From Niabella soli DSM 19437 (GTDB lineage: Bacteria; Bacteroidota; Bacteroidia; Chitinophagales; Chitinophagaceae), in NCBI RefSeq assembly GCF_000243115.2, contig NZ_CP007035.1:3720001-3784000 (forward strand): DNA of 64,000 nucleotides. The letters are read 5' to 3'. The translations under genes were made by a program, and so were the position numbers. The first letter of the stretch is position 1. Each line of letters opens with the position of its first letter. This document shows, in pieces, positions 60,579 through 64,000 of the stretch. The notes below the pieces were generated by a model that ran no database searches, had not been told where the DNA came from, and saw only the letters and a list, made by a program, of their open reading frames with translations.

Positions 60579-62372
60579 ATGGATGCTGCTATAAATGCTG
60601 AAACAATTACCAGGGGCGCGGAGTGGCTCATTAAAGAACAAACTCCGGCGCAAACTTTTATTGCCAACGAATTTGATGAAGAGCAACTGATGATCCGGGA
60701 CCTCTGCAACCAGTTCCTGGCGGCGGATGTATGGCCGATACTGGATCGTATTGACAGTATGGAGCCAGGGCTCATGAAATCGCTCGTGCAAAAAGCCGGC
60801 GGGCAGGGGCTGCTGGCCACGTCGTTCCCTGAAGTATATGGTGGATTAGGCAAAGATTTTGTTACCTCAACCATCATTAATGAATACCTGGGGGCAGGGC
60901 ATTCGTTTTCTGTAGCCATTGCGGCACATACAGGCATTGGTACATTGCCGATCTTGTATTTTGGTACGGATGCGCAAAAAGAAAAATATATCCCCAAACT
61001 GATTACCGGTGAATGGGCGGGAGCTTACGGATTAACAGAGCCTAATAGTGGCAGCGATGCCCTGAGTGCAAAAACAACCGCCAAACTGAGCGCAGACGGA
61101 AAGTATTATTTACTGAATGGACAGAAATGCTGGATCACCAATGGCGGCTTTGCCGATGTGTATACGGTGTTTGCGAAAGTGGATGGAGATAAATTCACAG
61201 GGTTTATCGTGGAGCGGGGCACGGAAGGATTTACACAGGGGCCCGAAGAACAAAAAATGGGCATTAAAGGTTCCTCAACCGTACAATTATATTTCCAGGA
61301 TGCGAAAGTGCCGGTGGAGAATGTGCTGGGTGAGACCGGGAAAGGACATAAGATCGCTTTTAATATTCTGAATATCGGCCGGCTGAAACTCTGCGCTGCA
61401 GCGCTGGGTGGGGCGCGCAAGGCTTTTGACACCTCATTGGAATATGCAAAAACACGCGAACAGTTCAAACAGCCCATCAGCAATTTCGGGGCGATCAAAC
61501 ATAAACTGGCGGAGATGGCCATCGGCATGTTTGCGGCTGAGTCAGCCTTGTATCGCACCGCAAAATGGATCGACCAATTGGAACAAAAATTACTGACCGA
61601 AGGAAAACCTTTTAATGAGGCCGTATTGGGCGCAGCAGAGGAATATGCGATTGAATGCGCCATGCTGAAAATATTCGGGAGCGAACTGCTGGATTTTGTA
61701 GTGGACGAAGGCGTTCAGATTCATGGCGGTAATGGATTCAGTGCCGAGTACAATATTTCAAGGGCCTATCGCGACAGTCGCATTAATCGTATCTATGAAG
61801 GAACTAATGAAATTAACCGGTTACTGATCCTGGATATGACCCTTAAACGCGCTATGCAGGGGCGTTTGAACCTGATGGGGCCGGCAATGGAAGTACAAAA
61901 AGAGTTAATGAGCATTCCGGATTTCGGTGGTGAGGATGAAACGCCTTTTGCTGAAGAGAAAAAGCTAATCGCCAACCTGAAGAAGGCCATCCTGATGGTG
62001 GCCGGCGCTGCTGCGCAAAAGCTGATGATGAAAATAGAAAGTGAACAGGAGATCCTGATGAATATTTCCGATATGGCCATTGAAATATTCCATGCGGAAA
62101 GTATGCTGCTGCGCACGATGAAGATCGCGGCAGCAAAAGGCGACACAGCCGCTGCAGACTATGCAGCTATGACCCGCGTGTTTTTATACGATGCCGCTGA
62201 CAAAATAAATAAAGCCGGTAAAGATGCGATTAATGGTTTTGCGGAAGGAGATGAACAGCGAATGATACTGATGGGATTGAAGCGTTTTACAAAAGCACAG
62301 CCTTTTAACAGCAAGGACGCCCGCAGAAGCATTGCCGATAAATTAATCGCGGCCGGTCATTATTGTTTTTAG
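60579..62372 (+). CDS. Acyl-CoA dehydrogenase, VLCAD-like with C-terminal extension
   Basis: A 597-residue FAD enzyme of fatty-acid beta-oxidation. The FAD/substrate blocks GAYGLTEPNSGSDALSAKTT, KCWITNGGFADVYTVFAKVD and VQIHGGNGFSAEYNISRAYR are present, with the catalytic glutamate in RIYEGTNEINRLL. About 170 residues beyond the usual 380-residue core (from EDETPFAEEKKLIANLK) form a second helical domain as in very-long-chain or FadE-like forms. The start at 60579 follows the conserved region. It ends at a strong terminator. Confidence 0.95.
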   Translation: MDAAINAETITRGAEWLIKEQTPAQTFIANEFDEEQLMIRDLCNQFLAADVWPILDRIDSMEPGLMKSLVQKAGGQGLLATSFPEVYGGLGKDFVTSTIINEYLGAGHSFSVAIAAHTGIGTLPILYFGTDAQKEKYIPKLITGEWAGAYGLTEPNSGSDALSAKTTAKLSADGKYYLLNGQKCWITNGGFADVYTVFAKVDGDKFTGFIVERGTEGFTQGPEEQKMGIKGSSTVQLYFQDAKVPVENVLGETGKGHKIAFNILNIGRLKLCAAALGGARKAFDTSLEYAKTREQFKQPISNFGAIKHKLAEMAIGMFAAESALYRTAKWIDQLEQKLLTEGKPFNEAVLGAAEEYAIECAMLKIFGSELLDFVVDEGVQIHGGNGFSAEYNISRAYRDSRINRIYEGTNEINRLLILDMTLKRAMQGRLNLMGPAMEVQKELMSIPDFGGEDETPFAEEKKLIANLKKAILMVAGAAAQKLMMKIESEQEILMNISDMAIEIFHAESMLLRTMKIAAAKGDTAAADYAAMTRVFLYDAADKINKAGKDAINGFAEGDEQRMILMGLKRFTKAQPFNSKDARRSIADKLIAAGHYCF

Positions 62373-62426
62373 TTTTGCCTGCTTCTTAAAAGGGCGCAGG
62401 GACTGCACTTGCCCAAACCTACTTTT

Positions 62427-62470
62427 AACCACAACCTGTTCGGTTATGCAGCACAAGTTGTGGTTTTTTT
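62427..62470 (+). terminator. Rho-independent terminator
   Basis: AACCACAAC/GTTGTGGTT (62427-62435 with 62457-62465) followed by a run of T. Confidence 0.85.
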
Positions 62471-62551
62471 ATAAACCTGCACCAATACAAGAGCTGCCGC
62501 CGGCTGTTTTTTGCGTGTGCAAAAAAATTTTATAATTTTTGACTGCGGGTT

Positions 62552-62559
62552 TATATTTG
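62552..62559 (+). promoter_or_regulatory. -7 promoter box of the DUF3857 gene
   Basis: TATATTTG, exact consensus, 20 bases before the ATG. Confidence 0.55.
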
Positions 62560-62578
62560 GTATCTAAACATAACTGTC

Positions 62579-64000
62579 ATGAGAATTGCTTTGCTTGCTA
62601 TCGGGCTATTATTAGTTCCAATACTAACGGTTAAACTATATGCCCAGGAAGGGGTTAAATTCGGTAAAATATCAGCAACTGACTTTGACGTAAAATCGCC
62701 GGTTATCGATTCCAATACCAATGCGGTCATTCTTTCTGATGTAGGCAGTTCAAAAATTGATGGCAATAATAGCGGGTCGTTTTCTTTGATTCACAAACGC
62801 TCCACGCGCATTAAAGTGTTGAATAAAAAGGGGTTTGATGCTGCCAATATTTCCATTGAACTTTACGTTTCGGGTAATAATGAAGAACGGCTTTCAGATC
62901 TGAAAGCCGTTACCTATAACCTGGAAAATGGAGTCGTGCAGCAAACCAAGCTGGAAGCTTCTAATGTTTTTAAGGAGAAGCTAAATAAAAACTGGAACGC
63001 CAGGAAATTCACTTTCCCCAATTTAAAAGAAGGCTCTATTATCGAATATTCCTATACCATTGAGTCGGATTTTTTTAATTTTCTCAAGCCATGGGAATTC
63101 CAGGGAAACTATCCCCGCTTATACACCCAGTATACGGTTAATATTCCGGAGTTCTTCCAGTATGTATTTTTATCCCAGGGGTATTTTCCGCTAAAAAACA
63201 CAAAAAAAGATTTTTTTAAAACGTATTCCATTTCGGATGCCAATGGCACCCAGGCTACGGAGCATTACTCCCTTCCAGGGAGCGAAACGCAGAATAGCTG
63301 GTCTGCCACCAATGTACCAGCCATAAAAGAGGAGCCTTTTACTTCCACAACAGATAACTATATTTCAAAACTTGATTTTCAGCTTTCAAAGATCCAGTTC
63401 CCCAATGGCGTGCCAAAAGATATCATGGGCAACTGGGCCACTACAAGTGAACAGTTATTGAAATCCGAAGATTTTGGAGCGGGGCTCTCCAAACCGAATA
63501 TCTGGCTGAACGACGAAGTAAAAAAAGCTACCGCCGGTACGGCTTCGGGTATGGATGCCGCAAGGGGTATTTATGCTTTTGTGCGGGATAATTTTACCAA
63601 AACCCAAAACAGCGGGGCCTATCTGTCGGACAATACCACACTGAAAGATGTATTCCGGAAAAAGAGCGGCAATGTTGCCGAAATTAATATACTGCTTATC
63701 GCGATGCTCCGACAGGCCGGATTAACCGCGGACCCTGTTTTGTTAAGCACCCGCAGCCATGGATTTGCTCACCCGTTTTATCCGCTAATGAGCAAATACA
63801 ACTATACCATTTGCTGTTTAAAAATTGATGGACAAACGTACTACCTGGATGCTACACAACCCAACATGGGGTTCAGTCACCTGCCGCTCCAATGCTATAA
63901 CGGGCCCGCATTTGTAGTGGCCTCCTCACCCCAAAACATCAGTTTTGAATCCGATTCTTTAACGGAATCCAAATCCACGTTGATCTTTGTCGTTAATGAT
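62579..64000 (+). CDS. DUF3857/transglutaminase-domain protein, 5' part
   Basis: The gene runs off the window after 474 codons. A signal peptide (LLAIGLLLVPILTVKLYAQ) is followed by the DUF3857 beta domain (TRIKVLNKKGFDAANISIEL, GSIIEYSYTIESDFFNFLK) and a transglutaminase-like region beginning around ARGIYAFVRDNF. The cysteine of the transglutaminase triad has not been identified with certainty in the visible part. In Bacteroidota these are exported proteins of unknown substrate, often in glycan or peptide processing settings. Confidence 0.9.
   Translation, partial: MRIALLAIGLLLVPILTVKLYAQEGVKFGKISATDFDVKSPVIDSNTNAVILSDVGSSKIDGNNSGSFSLIHKRSTRIKVLNKKGFDAANISIELYVSGNNEERLSDLKAVTYNLENGVVQQTKLEASNVFKEKLNKNWNARKFTFPNLKEGSIIEYSYTIESDFFNFLKPWEFQGNYPRLYTQYTVNIPEFFQYVFLSQGYFPLKNTKKDFFKTYSISDANGTQATEHYSLPGSETQNSWSATNVPAIKEEPFTSTTDNYISKLDFQLSKIQFPNGVPKDIMGNWATTSEQLLKSEDFGAGLSKPNIWLNDEVKKATAGTASGMDAARGIYAFVRDNFTKTQNSGAYLSDNTTLKDVFRKKSGNVAEINILLIAMLRQAGLTADPVLLSTRSHGFAHPFYPLMSKYNYTICCLKIDGQTYYLDATQPNMGFSHLPLQCYNGPAFVVASSPQNISFESDSLTESKSTLIFVVND

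Noticed and set aside
1-64000. CRISPR array, prophage, insertion sequence or rRNA operon
   Set aside because: No regularly spaced repeats, transposase, integrase or structural phage genes, and no rRNA sequence were seen; the single ORF6N gene is not enough to call a prophage.

Overview
The window is chromosomal DNA from a member of the Bacteroidota, most likely family Chitinophagaceae (a genus such as Niabella or a relative; the genus is inference). The evidence is that most genes lack a strong Shine-Dalgarno sequence, that many starts are preceded by the Bacteroidota -7 box TAnnTTTG, and that several families are typical of the phylum (DUF3098, GldE next to ssb, DUF2911, DUF3109, TIGR02757, an eukaryote-like long IleRS). 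The G+C content looks moderate. No rRNA, ordinary tRNA, CRISPR array or intact insertion sequence was seen. The only phage-like item is an ORF6N-domain gene.

Layout. 1-6 kb: the end of a DUF1080 protein, leuS, DUF3098, uppP, hemL. 6-11.8 kb: a VapBC-type toxin-antitoxin pair, ileS, a lysine/alanine-tailed DksA-like protein, a small membrane protein. 11.8-17.8 kb: a GNAT acetyltransferase, the acpP-fabF-rnc cluster, a lipoprotein, a cysteine desulfurase, a retropepsin-like protease with PDZ. 17.8-24.2 kb: an alpha-L-rhamnosidase, obgE, a SET-domain protein, then a TPP riboswitch driving pnuT and an overlapping acyl-CoA dehydrogenase-like gene. 24.2-31.3 kb: small secreted or soluble proteins, AcpH, tandem DUF2911 genes, a duplicated secreted-protein gene flanking 1 kb of repeat-rich non-coding DNA, and a Cys/Met-metabolism PLP enzyme. 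31.3-42.7 kb: a membrane MutS-like ATPase, a degenerate Fic protein, TIGR02757, a SIMPL protein, fumC, a WG-like protein, an enoyl-CoA hydratase and a DUF1800/DUF1501 pair. 42.7-51 kb: an ABC ATPase, DUF3109, gldE-ssb-mutY, then HU, a TPR protein, a 30-residue COX24-like basic protein and rng. 51-64 kb: a glycosyltransferase, a ketosynthase/ACP pair, pheS, ORF6N, a tRNA-like non-coding RNA, an Lrp regulator, a DppC-type permease, GT2, a divergent alpha/beta-hydrolase and MarR pair, a VLCAD-like acyl-CoA dehydrogenase and the start of a DUF3857 protein.

Most of this is housekeeping. The most unusual item is a 173-nt minus-strand RNA at 55843-56015. It folds on paper as a leucine-type tRNA whose variable-arm loop carries an insertion of about 85 nt and whose anticodon position reads GTC. 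It has its own -33/-7 promoter, a leader hairpin and a Rho-independent terminator. Other points of interest are a Fic protein that has lost both its catalytic histidine and its inhibitory glutamate, two palindromes centred on promoter elements between a hydrolase gene and a MarR gene, a thiamine riboswitch operon with an unexpected flavoenzyme, and degenerate word-like repeat tracts that fill many intergenic gaps and appear to have entered the leuS coding sequence.
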